DNA of 64,000 nucleotides from Desmodesmus armatus (taxonomy: Eukaryota > Chlorophyta > Chlorophyceae > Sphaeropleales > Scenedesmaceae): positions 1 to 64,000 of the forward strand of contig VIIQ02000659.1 in the NCBI GenBank assembly GCA_007449985.2. The letters are read 5' to 3'. This document shows positions 32,340 to 44,392 of the stretch, piece after piece. The notes beneath the pieces are model-generated. The model saw only the letters and a list, made by a program, of their open reading frames with translations. It did not search any database and had not been told where the DNA came from. Each line of letters opens with the position of its first letter. Within the stretch, counting starts at the first letter, position 1. The position numbers and the translations under genes are program-made.

Positions 32340-35300
32340 TTAGCTCACTGAGGCGCCAACAGTGGTAGCATCACTCACTGCCAACAGAAAACGTCCATAC
32401 GCAGCATGCAGCCTACGTTCCAGACCACTCAGCAGCACCGACAGCTGCCTGTGCAGGCCCAGCTGCTCCGAGACTGCTGCCTGTAGGCCTTCCTCATCAC
32501 TGCCATCCATGCTTGTGCTTTCACCAGCGACAGCGACAGCAGCAAGGGGCCGAAGGTTGTGCAGCATCTCATGGGCTTGCTCTGCTGTCTCCTGTAGCTT
32601 CAGCAGGTGCTGGTGCAGCTGCCGCAGTCGAGACAGGGCCAGCTTGATTGAAGGTGTTGATGCCACCAGCTGCCAGCCCCCTCCATGCCCATTGCTGCTG
32701 TTACCCCCACTGCAGCTGCTACCTTCAGCGCCGAGCTGCTGCAGAACATCCAACAGGACAGCCCTGTGCATGCTGGCCAAGGCAGGGACTTGCCCTGCCT
32801 GCAGCTGCAAGCTGAGCGCCACTGCCCCACTGCTATCATCACTCCCAACAGCGTCTGCTGCTGCGCGCTTGGTGCCTGCAACAACACCGCCCGCACCCGC
32901 TGCAGCAGCACCCAGCAGCTGCATAGATGGAGGTTCCTGCCCAGTGCTGAACCCCCAGGCAGCCCTTCCCACTTCCCCAGCCCCCAGGGTGTATAGCACC
33001 TGCCCCTGCCGCGCAACCGCACACCCCACCTCATCACTCCTACTTCCTGCTGAAGCTACTGCCCTGCTGCCGCAGCCGCTGCTGCCTGCGCCAACGGATG
33101 GTGCAGCTCCCCATGACATTGGCTGTACACCGGGTAGGGGTGGTGCAGCAGTGGGACCAGGGTTCAGGCAGAGGGCACGCTGCAGCCATTCTTGAAGGCC
33201 TAGCAGCTGTTCTGCTTCCCTGTCCCCTGCGCTGCTGGCTTTCTGAGCAGCCGCATGCGCTGCTGCCGCACCTTTTCCTGTGCTGCCTGCTGCCCTATAG
33301 GACCACCACCAGTTGCTGCTGCTGCTGTTTGCTGCGGTGCTGTTGCAGATCTGGGTCGCTTGGCACCGCTGTCACCCTGTGCTGCTGCTGCTGCCGCAGC
33401 AGCGCCCACAGGCTGCCCTTCCCTTGCTGCTGCTGATAGCTGCATCACACAGCTGTATGTCGCAGGCGCTCTATTACTACTGCTGCTGCCGTGCGAGCTG
33501 CTATCAGCCCCTTGGTGGCTCTGGTCCAACTGTTGGCGCACGCCACCAGCGGCAGCGACCACTGGCCTCACAGCTGGGTTCGCCGCTGCCATCGCAGACA
33601 GCTGCAGCACACTGACATACCGGTGACACAGCAGCGTCACCACAGGCAGGAGCTGCTGCTGGACCTGCTGCATGGCACCTGCCCGCTGGCCGCTGCTGGC
33701 AGCAATGCCGGCAGCAGCGGCAGCGGTGGCAGCAGAGGGGCCTGTCGGCTGCTTGACAGCATACACCATTACCCAGCCGCCCTGCTGCAAGGCTCCACAG
33801 CCCGCTGGCAGTGGCAGCATCACAGATGCCTGCAGCAGCGTACCATCAGGCCCACTGCTGCTGTTTCCGCCGGCTCCCCGGAGTGCACTGCTGCTGCTGG
33901 TGCTTATGTCGACAGTGGTCTGGACACTGCGTGAGGCAAATTCTGGTATGAAGCTCACCACCAACTGCCACCCAGGGCCTAACTGCCTGCCGAAGGTACT
34001 GCCTGCTGCACCACTGCTGCTGCTGCCGCCAAAAGTACCATTGGGACTGAGACAGCTGGCCTGCTGCTCCTGCTGCTGCTGCTGAAGCTGCACACTGACA
34101 GCCATGTGTATGCTGCTGCTGGGGCTCAGCGCACCGCCAGCACCCAGTACAGGCCACAGCCCGTGCAGCTGTATGTTGCAGCGCAGGGTGGGTCCTGTGC
34201 TGCCTCTGCTGCTGGACGCACCTGCACCTGCTGTAACCCCACTGTATGCTAGCTGTTGGTGCGCTCCTGCTGCTCCTGCTGGTCCAGTTCCTGCGAACGC
34301 AGGTTGCTGCTGCTGCTGCTGCTGCTGCAGCAGACCCAGCAAGGCCATATCTTGCTGCATGCCGCGCAGGGAGGCATCCTGTTGCACTGCTGCTTGCTCC
34401 AGGTGCTGGCGCGCTGCTGCTAGGGTCTCTAGCGCTGACATGAGATCCTCCAGCTGCTGCCTTGCTTCGGCCACAGCAGCAGCAGCAGCAGCTGTGGTAT
34501 CATCAACATCAGTGCCTACTGCTCCTGCACCTGCCGAGTCTGCTGCAGCAGCAGCACCAGCAGGAGTGCCCTGCTGCGCTGCAGCGGCACCAGCTGCTGC
34601 AACAACAGCGTGAATGTCACACACCGCCACTGCTAACAGCTGCGTGCTGCCAGCTAGCTGCACGATAACACTGCTGTGTGCTGTACCATCACCAGAACTA
34701 GCAGCACCCAAGGGGCCTGCAGCACTGGAAGCTGCATGGGCTCTGCTGTTGCTGCTGCCGGCCCGGCCAGCAGCAGCACCCACCAGAGGCTGCTGTACTC
34801 TCCACAACCTGCTGACGAAAGCAGGCAGTGGTATGTGTACGGGATTCACGGGCAGCAGATCTGCTGTGGAGTCTGCTTGTGCTGCTCCTGCTGTTGATGT
34901 GCTTGACGCAGCAGGCTGCTGTCCCTCTGTTGCTGTTGGGCTTATGCTGGACGCTACAGCGCCCAAGCTTGCTGCGTACAGCCTTCCGGTGGTGCTGAGC
35001 AGCAGCAGCAGAGGTTGCGCCTGGCTGTGCGCTGGCTGCTGTTGGTCCAGGCGCTGCTGCTGTATAGTACCGTCGCTGCTGGGGTCCGGAGCGAAGATGA
35101 CTGTGGCGGCAGCAACCTGAAAAGGCAGTTGCAGCTGCTGCTGCGCAGTCAGCGCTGCTGCGGTCTGGCCATGTTGCTGGTTGTGTTGTGTCTGCAGCAG
35201 AACCAGACGGCCCAGGCTTCCTGCAAACAGCAGCCCTGCAGTCCCATCGCTGCCCAGGCTAGCAGGCAACACAGCCACAATGTGCTGCTGCAGATCAAGC

Positions 35301-36234
35301 AGCAGCTTGATAGCTGGCTGTTGCAGGAACTGCTGCTGCTGCAGCTGGTCAGGATGCCGCTGCTGCCCTTGCTGTATACTGCTTGAGGGGTGTAGATGCT
35401 GCACAGCTGTCAGAGGATCACACAGCCAAACCTGACCTGCGCTGGTTGCAGCGCAGATCAGTGCTGCTGGTTGCGAAGCAGCAAATTGTGCCAGCTGTGC
35501 GTTGCTGCCACTGCTGCCCTGCAGTGGCTTCTGCTGCTGCAGGGTGCGGCACAAGGCACCATACAGTGCACTGCAACAACGGATCACCTCTGCTGGTGCT
35601 GCGCAAGCAGCGTTGGACTGCTGGTGGGGGCCATCTGGCGCACCCGATGCAGAGACCAAAGCTGCAGCAGCAGCTGACAGCACCTGGAGCGAATTGCTGC
35701 TGCTAGCAGCTTTGTTGCTGCTGGCGCCCGCCCATGCTGACCCCGCTGCTGCTGCGGCTGCTTGAGGCTGACGAGCCCCATGCAACAGCTGCTGCTGCAG
35801 CTGCTGCAGCAGTTGTGTGTGCTGTGCTGTGCCGAGCTGCTGTGCGTCCACCAGCACTGCAGCTGCGGTGAATGTGCCACACAGCTGGTGCTGAGGCCAT
35901 GCTGGGAGCAGCAACGGCACTGGGAATGCTGCCTGCAGCTGCCACGGGGTGCTGCGTGGTGTTGAGCGGACAGCAATGTTGTGCCAGCGGCTGGAGGTGG
36001 CGGCATCGTCAATGGGCCTGCATGTCAGAACAACAACATTACGCCCTGAACAAGCCAAGCAGAGTTGCAGCTGCAGCAGCCTGCCCTTTTGATGTGTATA
36101 AGGTATCTTGTTGCACACTACAGAGTGGCCGGGACTCCCATACCCTTGTCGCTCTCACCCGCAAGGGGCCCCCTCGAATGCTAACCCACCTTGGAGGCTG
36201 ATGCTTCTGCTGCTGCAGACGGAGGGAACATCAT
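32340..36234 (-). CDS. Large Gln/Ala-rich protein, possibly FAAP100/FANCB-like
   Basis: Exon 1 (36,234-36,190) encodes a 15-residue start MMFPPSAAAEASASK before a GTGGGT donor. Exon 2 begins at 36,070 after CTGCAG and runs to a stop at 32,340, about 1,250 residues in all. The reading frame changes once near 33,240: the upstream frame ends in QQRMRLLRKPA and the downstream frame continues as REAEQLLGLQEWLQ, so a one-base error or a missed intron is needed there. The N-terminal half has scattered beta-strand blocks ending in GLLFAGSLGRLVLL and LLLLSTTGRLYAASL, like a propeller. A coiled coil follows at ~550-600 (LEDLMSALETLAAARQHLEQ) with a Q8 run, then beta-rich blocks (GWQLVVSFIPEF, GTLLQASVMLPLP) and a helical end (LSVLLSGLERRLHAAYG). 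This order recalls FAAP100/FANCB of the Fanconi core complex, but the similarity is weak. Two relics of its 3' end lie at 12.4-13.6 and 16.7-17.1 kb. Confidence 0.6.
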
Positions 36235-37088
36235 GCGCTGCTGCAGATTCTGCATGACTGGGCTGCACGCTGTAGCAGTGAGCTACACCAGAGCGTGGGA
36301 TGGCTACCACTGCTGTGGTGTTGCCCTGTGCACTCGCTGCCAACTGCTGGGTGCATATCAGGCAATCCTGCAGCAGGAGTGCAATGATATGTTGATGACG
36401 TAGTTCAAAGAATCGACGTACAGACTCGAACTGTGCTGCACAGCATGCTGGCACACACCTTGGACGCGCCTGAAGCAGCAGCAGAGCTGGAGAACAAACC
36501 CACAGCCGTGCATGCTGGGTGCTGATCGACCGCAGTGTTGTGCCTAAGCGAAACAGTTTGATGCTCTGTCACCAGAACATCGTATGCAACTGCTCTGGCC
36601 GGCATTCACGACTCATAGATCGTGCAGATCAGTATTGGCTGAACGGTCCGAAGTTCAAGATAAAAGCAGTTGAGAACTACGTGGTAGCAAACCTAGTATG
36701 TGAACCGTCTTTGACAACTACAGGGTGTGTCTGAGCTGCAAGTTGTGTGACAAAAATGGTGTGCTATGACATGCTGCCTGCTGTTGCTGGGGAATGCTTG
36801 GTGTGCTGTCTCCTATTTTCACAGTGACCATAGCAAGGAGTGGGTTCTTTTGTACATACACCGCCAAAGGGCGATACACAACTGCACAAGAGCTGTACAG
36901 CTCCACGACAGACCATGGTGCCTGCGTCATGCCAGCAACCAAGCACCGTCAACAGCCTCAACGCTAAATCCTAACACTGCAGAAACCCGTTGAACAACAA
37001 TACGCTGCCCCTGCACACAGAACCAGCTGCCTGCACAAACAGCATGTGCAGTCATCTAACAAAAGCTGGCTCAAAGCAGCGCCACTCT
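36235..37088. other. Intergenic, no gene seen
   Basis: This holds the upstream region of the Gln/Ala-rich gene and the 3' side of the SDR gene. Open frames here are short, unspliced and carry no recognisable domain. No TATA box or poly(A) motif could be assigned with confidence. Confidence 0.5.
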
Positions 37089-39641
37089 TCACATATACGA
37101 CCCTCCATTGACCTCCAGCACCTGCCCCGTAATGTAGCTCGCCCAGGGGCTGGCCAGCATCAGGATGGCTCCCGCTGCCTCCTCTGCTGTGCCCATACGT
37201 GCCAAGGGCACTGTACCCATGGCGAGGTCCCGCAGGGCGTCACCTCCTGGGATGCCCAGCTTCACCTGCAGGCACCAACAGGGAGATGCGGTGTGAGATG
37301 ATACAGCTCTCAAGTTGACATAGGGCGGATGCTGTGCCCCTGTGAGATAGCCAGGTGGCTGGTGATGACGGTGTTGGGGGCTGGTGATGATGATGAAGTG
37401 CCCATAGACTCTGGATTGAGGGACTGAGTTGCTAGCGTTGTGGCCACTTGCGAGCGATCTTGCCCCCGTTTGTTGCTCTAGTGTTGAAGAAGCAACCCAC
37501 CTTCTCGCCACCGACCAGGATGGCCTCCCCGCCCTCCTTGCTGCGTGTCAACCGCGTGTCGATCCAGCCGTATGCGATGGCATTGCAGCGCACGTTGAGG
37601 TGGCCCCACTCCTTTGCCACTGTCTTGGTGAGACCCACAATGGCGGCCTTGCCTGCCGCATAGTTGGCCTGTACGCAGCATGCGCAAGCAGCACACAGGG
37701 TGGATGATCTGATCCAGCGTATGTTAGCGCACAATCCAAAACAACTGTCGCAATGCAGCCGCCCCCACAGTTACCTGTTGATTGCGTGCAGAATCTACAT
37801 CCTGCGGCTGCCGAGAACCAATAGGGTGCTAATGCCCAATGCGTGCACCCACCTGCCCTGAGTTGCCATGGGTGCCGGATGTGCTGCTGATGTTTATGAT
37901 GCTGCGTGGCAATGCTGCCCCGTTTGCTTCCTCCTCAGCTTTGGCCGCATCCCTGAACAGTGGAGCCAGCGCACGGATGAGCTTGAAGGGCGCTGCATGT
38001 GCAGGAAAAAGACACAACAGCAGGAGGCAGACAGGCCAGTTTGACTTGCTGGAAATCTTGGTGAACAGCTGAGCGCCATGCTGGGGCATTGCCAAGGCTG
38101 CATCAGGAAAAATCATGTATGTCCCAGCAAACACCCACTGCTGAATAACATGCAAGTGCAGCCTGCCAAAGCAAGCAGCGAGCATGACCTGTAGCAGCTT
38201 CAGTAGTGTCATTGATGCACACGCTGTTCATGTGCACATATACATTCATCCTAATTACCAACCTGAAACGTGCACGTCCAGCATTGCACCCCACTGCTTG
38301 GCACTCATCTTGTGGATGACACCGTCCCACGTGTACCCTGAGACAGGGCAGCAAATCACGGGAACACTCCTCAGCTTGAAACACGTTGCAGACGGCCTGG
38401 CTATCGTCCCGGATGCTGCATCTGCGCCTTCTTGGCACAGTCAAAAGGGAACACCCTCGGTCCCCACCGGCAGCGGGCCTCGGCCTGATACTGTGGCCCT
38501 CCACAGCCCTGCATGCCTTGTTCCAACAGGGCACCCATTTGCCACAGCCCAGCCTTGACAGCCCCCCCCCCCCCCAGTATGGCCTGTCTGCTCCGCCGCT
38601 AAGCCCACACAGCCCACCACAACCCCTGATGGCGGTCTGTATAGTCAGCCTAGACGCCTGCGCAACCCTCGCCCCCACATGCATTGGTCCCCAGTGGGGA
38701 CTCTCTACCTGCATTGTTGACCAGGACATCCACCCGCCCAAACTCAGCCTTGAGTGCCTTTGCTATGAGGGCGGGCGCCTCAGCTGCAGTGACGTCACCA
38801 GACAGGGCAACTACCTGCAAGGAAGCAGCGACGAGGACGTCATGACAAGGTCAACATACAAGCAAGTGCAAAGAGGGTGATGGCCTTCCTCAGCTGATGC
38901 CAGGGAAGGAAACATGACGTGTTCCTGTATGCTTTGCACCTCTGCGTCAATGCTGTGTTCATCCCCGCTGCTTGCTCCCCCTTGATACCACTTGGTGGGG
39001 TGACATGCAGACACACATAGCAGAGACTGGCTGCCACACACCTCTGTTGGATGCAGGACACAGCCTCTGTCTACCTTTCATGAACCAACAGGTGCACCCG
39101 ACCCCTTTACCCCTTGCACTGGCCCCCTTGCACTGGCTCCCAAGAGATAATGCAAGGGAACCCCTGATCATTTGCATTCCTCCTCCTGCTGACAATTACA
39201 TGGCCCCCTTCTGCAGCCAGCATTCAATTGTTTGCCGTGCATTGGGCTGCGGGGGATAAAGCTGCTTGTGCACTGCTCTCCCACAGATCCAACAGCAGGC
39301 TGATGGCCCAACGGGTGGCCCTCATGGAGCACCATAGTCCTCACCTTTGGAGAGCCTGCTGCTCTGCAGCGCTCTGCTGCTGCCTCTGCCGCAGCTGCAT
39401 CCAGGTCCGTCAGCAGCAGCTGAGCCCCACGCTTTGCAAAGGCTAGTGCTGCTGCCTCCCCAATGCCCTTTGCAGCCCCTGTTATGACCACCACCTGCCC
39501 AGCGAACATGCTGCCATCGGGGTCGTTAGGGGGTTGTTGCCGGGCTGATGTGGGCTGTAGCCGCAGCAGGAGCTGCTCATGGTGCTGCTGCTGCTTGAGC
39601 TGCTGCTCGAGCACTGCCAGTCGGCGCTGTGGGGAAGACAT
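37089..39641 (-). CDS. Short-chain dehydrogenase/reductase, FabG-like
   Basis: Six exons, all in phase: 39,641-39,345; 38,814-38,709; 38,337-38,263; 37,992-37,853; 37,668-37,501; 37,265-37,089 (320 residues). Residues 1-45 are a Gln/His-rich extension not typical of the family. The Rossmann core then starts at FAGQVVVITGAAKGIG, with the NAD(P)-binding TGxxxGIG at 54-61. D-V at the second acidic position follows (LSGDVT), NNAG lies at 132-135, the catalytic Ser in NISSTSG (~195/196), and Tyr209/Lys213 in YAAGK, with the usual 13-residue Ser-Tyr spacing. The C-terminus ITGQVLEVNGGSYM is classic FabG. It should catalyse NAD(P)H-dependent reduction of a ketone, such as 3-oxoacyl-ACP in fatty acid synthesis, though the SDR family is broad and the substrate is not fixed by sequence. 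An ATG-less open frame runs further upstream through a poly-G/C tract; I chose the ATG at 39,641. Confidence 0.93.
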
Positions 39642-40360
39642 ACGGCCTGAGGAGGGGCGTGGGGGGGGGGGGGGGAGACAGGACAAGCAAGGGTGGGGCC
39701 CACTGTCAGGGATACTGACAATGGTTACAAGCGGGGGTATTCAAGGAGAGGACAGATCAACAAGCAGGTTGGAGGTTGTCATTGTTTGTGCATGATCAGC
39801 ATGCTTGGTGCACCACAGCGCTGTGATCCCAACGTCAGGGAAACTTCTCTCCCCACCTGCACCCCCCCCCCCCACTCCAGCCACCCCTGCCTGTCCCCAT
39901 CAACCCCCACCCCTACCCAAGCCACCTGAACGTGCTTTGAAGTAAACCTGCATAATTACCTGCCCGTTCCTCACGTTGAGTGTGTGCAGGCAAGCCACTC
40001 TGTTGGCTGAGGTGGCACTGAAGGCTGTGCACTCTAAGCAGACACACGTGCGGTGGTCCGGGTGTGGAGTTCCTTATTTGCTCATAAAATGTGCGTTGGG
40101 AAGCACACACGTCCTTCCTCTGCGATCCCACTGATACCATTACGAGAGTGAGTTAAGAGTGGGTCTCCCTCCCCAGGGGACCCTTTAGTGTGGGTCCGTA
40201 CAGGTGATGGCATTGTGTCGTTTTTGGTTTATTGCTGACTCTTACACAGCGAACAGGGGCCAGTGCAACGGCGGCGAACAGGGGCCAGTGCAACGTAACT
40301 CAGCCCTCCGGCGAAACCGGCTTCTTTCCACCGTGTTTTCCTTAGGACAGACCTGACACA
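39642..40360. promoter_or_regulatory. Divergent promoter region, SDR and AP2 genes, with a 22-bp direct repeat
   Basis: About 720 bp separate the two start codons. GCGAACAGGGGCCAGTGCAA (with CG following) occurs twice, at 40,249-40,270 and 40,274-40,295, 25 bp apart and 65-110 bp before the AP2 start. Poly-C/poly-G tracts sit at ~39,661-39,675 and ~39,862-39,873. No TATA box is evident. Confidence 0.6.
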
Positions 40361-43300
40361 ATGAATGTGGCAGCGGGTGCTGCTCCGAGCACCGCTACAT
40401 GGGTAAGGAGAACCAGCATGTTTGCGCCACGTTTACTGTGCTCCCAAAGCCTCCGCCAGCTGTTCTTGCGCTCCAGTTCGCACTAGTTTTGCTTTTGTAT
40501 AGGCACGGACCGTCCACAAGGGTGTCTGGGCCTGCCGTATGAGTGTGGTGTGTCGATGCTTGCCAGCACAAATGCTAGCCGGGCACATGGATGCAAGCTG
40601 TGGTGTGTTGTCCCTGTACATTTATCTCAAATGCTGTTTGCCACCTCCCATGCCGTTCTTACTGTCCCCTCTGCCTCACCCCCCACCACCTCTCCTGTGA
40701 TCAGTTTGGAGTTCTGGGGCAGAATGGGGTGGTGATGCTCCCAGGCGGCCTCGCAGCCCAGGGCCTGCAGCCAGGAGCGCAGGTGTACCTGGCTCAGATT
40801 GCAGGACCCAACGGCACGACACAGCAGGTGTACCTGCAGGCACGCCCAGCACAGGGCAGCATCGGCCAGCCCATGGTCACGCTCGCGCCTGCAGATCAGC
40901 TGGCTCTCCTGCAGCAGAGCGCCAAGATGATGCTGGCGCAACAGCAGGCCGCGGCCCAGCAGCAGCAGCCACAACAGGCACAGGCCCAGCAGCAGCAGGC
41001 CCAGGTGCAGCAGCTAGCTCAACCACAGCAAGCCCCTGCTGTGGCCCCAGCAGCAGCTGCCCCGCAGGTGCAGCAGGTCGCAATCAAAACAGAGCAGGGC
41101 AGTGTCCCCAACGCACCCTCAGCCACAAGCAGCAGCAGCAGCCAGTCTGCAGAGCAGGCGCCTGCCATCGAACTACTCCCTGCAGCTGCAGAGAGCCAGG
41201 CCCCTGTCAGCACAGCAGCGGCACCACGACCACCAGCAGCTGCTGCCGCTGGTGCCGCTCTCTCAGCACCACACATGGGCATCAACACAGATGACGGTGC
41301 AAAGGATGATCCAGATGAAGAAGAGTACCTCCCGCCCTATGCTGCTGCCTCCAAGGCAGTTGCAGGACACATGGGTGGACCCAGCATGGTGCGGGCACCA
41401 GCCGCCCCCAAGGCAGCAGCAGCAGGAGCACACCAGGGGCCCCCCTGCCACAAGGGCAAGAAGTACACCAACCAGTACCGTGGGGTGCGCCAGAGGCCCT
41501 GGGGCAAGTGGGCAGCAGAGATCAGGGACCCTACAAGGGGCCAGCGCCTGTGGCTGGGCACATTTGACACTGCTGAGGAGGTGAGTCATCACATGATTCG
41601 AGGGCAGGTGTGAGTCATCACATGTTTGTTTCCTTGGCGCTGTGGCTGGGCATGTGTTGACATAGTGTGCAAGCCTGCGGGAATGACTCACTATGTGAGT
41701 GGGGACGGTGGGGGTGAGTCACCGGGTTAGTTTGGCACTGCTGTTTACATGAGGTTGAGGGCGCATGCAGCAGGCCGGTGCGCTGTGTGGGTATATTGTG
41801 TATGCATTACGCATGCATGCGAATATGCATATGCCCCCTGCATGTCTGCGCAGTTGAGTAGCACATGCCTTTGAGTCATGGGTGTCCCTCAGTGTTAATC
41901 CACTAATGCATGCATTTGCCTGACGATCAGCAATGCATGCATGCGGTGGACGAGGAATCTGGCATGCACGCTTGCGGGACTTGTTTCAAGATGTTTCGTG
42001 GTGCCTCAGCATGCAGCGGGCCAGTCCGATCAGGACCCCTGTTGTTTGGGCACCACTGCCTGCCTCCATGCAACCACCTGCTGTGTGGGCGTGCAGCGTG
42101 ACTCAGATATATGTGCCAAGGCTCAGCCATTGCGTCCTGTGCGCGCAGCTTCTCAATCTGCGCCACTGTCCCTGCTGCTGTCCTTTACTCTGCGCCAGGC
42201 CGCGCGCGCATACGATGCAGCAGCTCGCTCCATCCGTGGGTCTGCTGCCATCTGCAACTTCCCAGAGACCGACTCAGAGCGCCGCAACAACCAGCACGCG
42301 CGCGCGGGCGGCGCCAACCTGCCGGCCCCGCGCGGCGCTGATCCCTCCCGGCCCCAGAGCAGCCGCGTGGCAGCGCGCGCAGCCGTTGCTGCTGCTGCGC
42401 AGTCTGTTGCTGCTGCCGACGAGGACTACGTAGGTAGCCCCGGGGGTGACCTCATGCCTGTGGTCACTGGCAGGCCTGGCGGGCGCCCAGGCACGCGCGC
42501 AGCCGCTGCTGCTGCCGCCAAGCACTCAGACGACGATGATGAGGATGACGAGCACGATGGCTACATGCACCCGGCCACCCTGCCCCGCCACCGCGGCCAG
42601 GCTGCTGCTGCTGCTGCAGCCGTCGGGGCCGCATTTGGCGGCGGCCCCGGGCACTCCTCAGCAGCGGCGGCTGCCGCGCTGGAGGAGCACTTTGGCCACT
42701 ACTACCAGCAGCAGCGCCTGCACGAGCAGAAGCACCAGCACCAGCAGCAGCAGCTCACCCAGCAGCAGCCGCAAAGGCACAGCGCCACCGGGCTGTATGG
42801 GGCTAGCCCCCAGCTGGGTGGAGTCCTCGGCTGCAGTCCCAAGCTGCCTGGCAGCTCCCCCGGCTGCCATGGCCTGCTGGGCTCGAGCCCCATGCTGGGC
42901 ACCAGCTGGGGTCACATGCAGCTGCCGCTGCCTGGGTCCCTCGGCGGCAGCATCCCAGGCTTGGGTGCCCTGCTGCCTGAGCTGCATGACACCTTCCTGC
43001 ACACAGGCGCCCACGCAGACACCCACATGGGCAGCTTTGGCATGCCGATGAGCCTCGGCGGCAGCTTCCCCGGGCTGCCCAGCCTCCCTGGCAGCCTCAT
43101 GGGCACGGCCGGCAAGCCTCCCAAGCCTACGCCACCCCCTGGCACTGCAGCGGCCGCAGCCGCGGCCGCTGCGGCGGGCAACCGGGCGCTGAAGGGTGCG
43201 GGCCTGGCTGCGCTGGATGACGATGCAGACGACTTCTCGAGGTATAGCGCAGCTGTGCGCCACCCTGATATGGAGTATCACGATGAATTCGAGGATGAGC

Positions 43301-43425
43301 TCATGGCTTCCATGGATGTGGATGACCTTGACCACAGCGGCAGCGGGGAGCTGACTGGGTGCAGCCCTGGCACTGCTGCCGTGTTCCAGGACCTCATGAA
43401 GCCCACCCCATGGACGGCGACATGA
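40361..43425 (+). CDS. AP2/ERF-domain transcription factor
   Basis: Three exons: 40,361-40,402; 40,705-41,580; 42,199-43,425 (714 residues, all junctions phase 0). The AP2 domain (residues ~272-329) is complete once spliced: [30 protein letters not shown], then [14 protein letters not shown] and ICNFPE. The intron falls between TAEE and AARAYD. The WAAEIRD and YRG blocks that contact GCC/DRE-type DNA are present. Residues ~95-200 are Gln/Ala-rich, as in activation domains, followed by an acidic [17 protein letters not shown] stretch. The C-terminal 380 residues carry Ala, Gln/His and Gly/Pro/Leu low-complexity tracts and an acidic end ([16 protein letters not shown]) that may be a second activation region. 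It should act in the nucleus. Target genes are unknown. The start ATG at 40,361 follows a C-rich leader, and exon 1 codes only 14 residues. Confidence 0.94.
41811..41946 (+). promoter_or_regulatory. Cluster of CATGCA (RY-type) motifs in AP2 intron 2
   Basis: CATGCATG-type sequences occur at 41,812, ~41,906 and ~41,935, with ATATGCATATG between. They lie in the large second intron (41,581-42,198). CATGCA is the RY element bound by plant B3 factors, and alternating purine-pyrimidine DNA can also adopt the Z form. A regulatory role is inference only. Confidence 0.35.
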
Positions 43426-44392
43426 GGGGCTTGCTCCTGTGTGCGGTTCCCCCTCCTGCTGCTGCATGTGGACACGTGTGCAGCAGTAGCGGTGACACGG
43501 GCAGTGGCTTGCGCCGTGTAGGCGTGCAGGCTGCTGTGGCGGTTGGTGGTGGCTATGCAGGGGTAGTCCACTCACTGCGCTGGCTGCTGCGGGATGTTGT
43601 GCTTGCCACCCGCCGTGGTGGGAGGGTGTTGTGTACACGTGACAAGCCTGTGGGCTAGCCATTAGGCAGGAGGACTCCTGGCAATGCAGAGTGTGGGGGC
43701 CAGTGGGTCGAGGCTGCTTCTTAATTGGCTCGGCTCGCATGGGCTGGATGGGGCAAGGGATGCTTGTGCAATCGTGGCTTTGCAAGCGTGACATGTCGCT
43801 GCTGCTGGTGTGTTCAAACCTGTGCATTTGTGTGAACAGCTGTTTTGGATGCGACCTTGACTGTGCAACAGTCTCGCGGGGGGAGGGCGACTGCGGAGGG
43901 GTGTGCATCCGTGTGTTTGCTCGAGGGTACATGCGTGTCATGAAGATCTGGTGAGAGGGTCGTGAGTGTTGACAGACATCCCGATGCTCCTAGCACAAAC
44001 TTACTCGCCGTGTTGTGGGGAAAGAGGACTTGTATTGTTTGCCACCTCTGCAGACAAGCCTTGCTGTAAGCCTTGCTGTTACACATGGATTTGTGTCGTT
44101 GCGCAGTCAGCACTACAGCAATGTGTGTATGTTGATACAGAGCCTGGCCCTAGACTCATTCGTGCTCCCCGCTGGCTATGGTCTTTCTTGTGCTCTCATG
44201 GTGGGTTGCCTGCATCCTGCGCGGGGTTGTCTGCATCCTACCAAGTGTCGGCTGCATGTACAGCTTCCGTGGTCGTCCTTCTTCTTGCTTTTTTAATCTA
44301 GAGATTGAGGCCGGTTTGGACATGTGGGTTTGGCTGGGAGGGAGGGTGGTGATGTGGGAATCAAGTGGGGCTTTAGTTTGGTCAGAGGGCTC
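43426..44392 (+). other. Probable 3' UTR and downstream region of the AP2 gene
   Basis: No coding region is seen. TGTAA, the chlorophyte poly(A) signal, occurs at 44,065-44,069. If used it gives a ~650-base 3' UTR. Downstream DNA to 44,392 is unremarkable and leads into the 788-bp repeat. Confidence 0.4.

Noticed and set aside
33200..35700. Plus-strand Leu/Ala/Cys-rich ORFs opposite the Gln/Ala-rich gene
   Set aside because: They are shadows of CAG/GCN codons read in antisense (CTG/NGC).
39642..39690. N-terminal extension of the SDR through the poly-C tract (CLPPPPPRPS)
   Set aside because: It has no ATG, and the homopolymer length is unreliable. The ATG at 39,641 gives a complete Rossmann protein.
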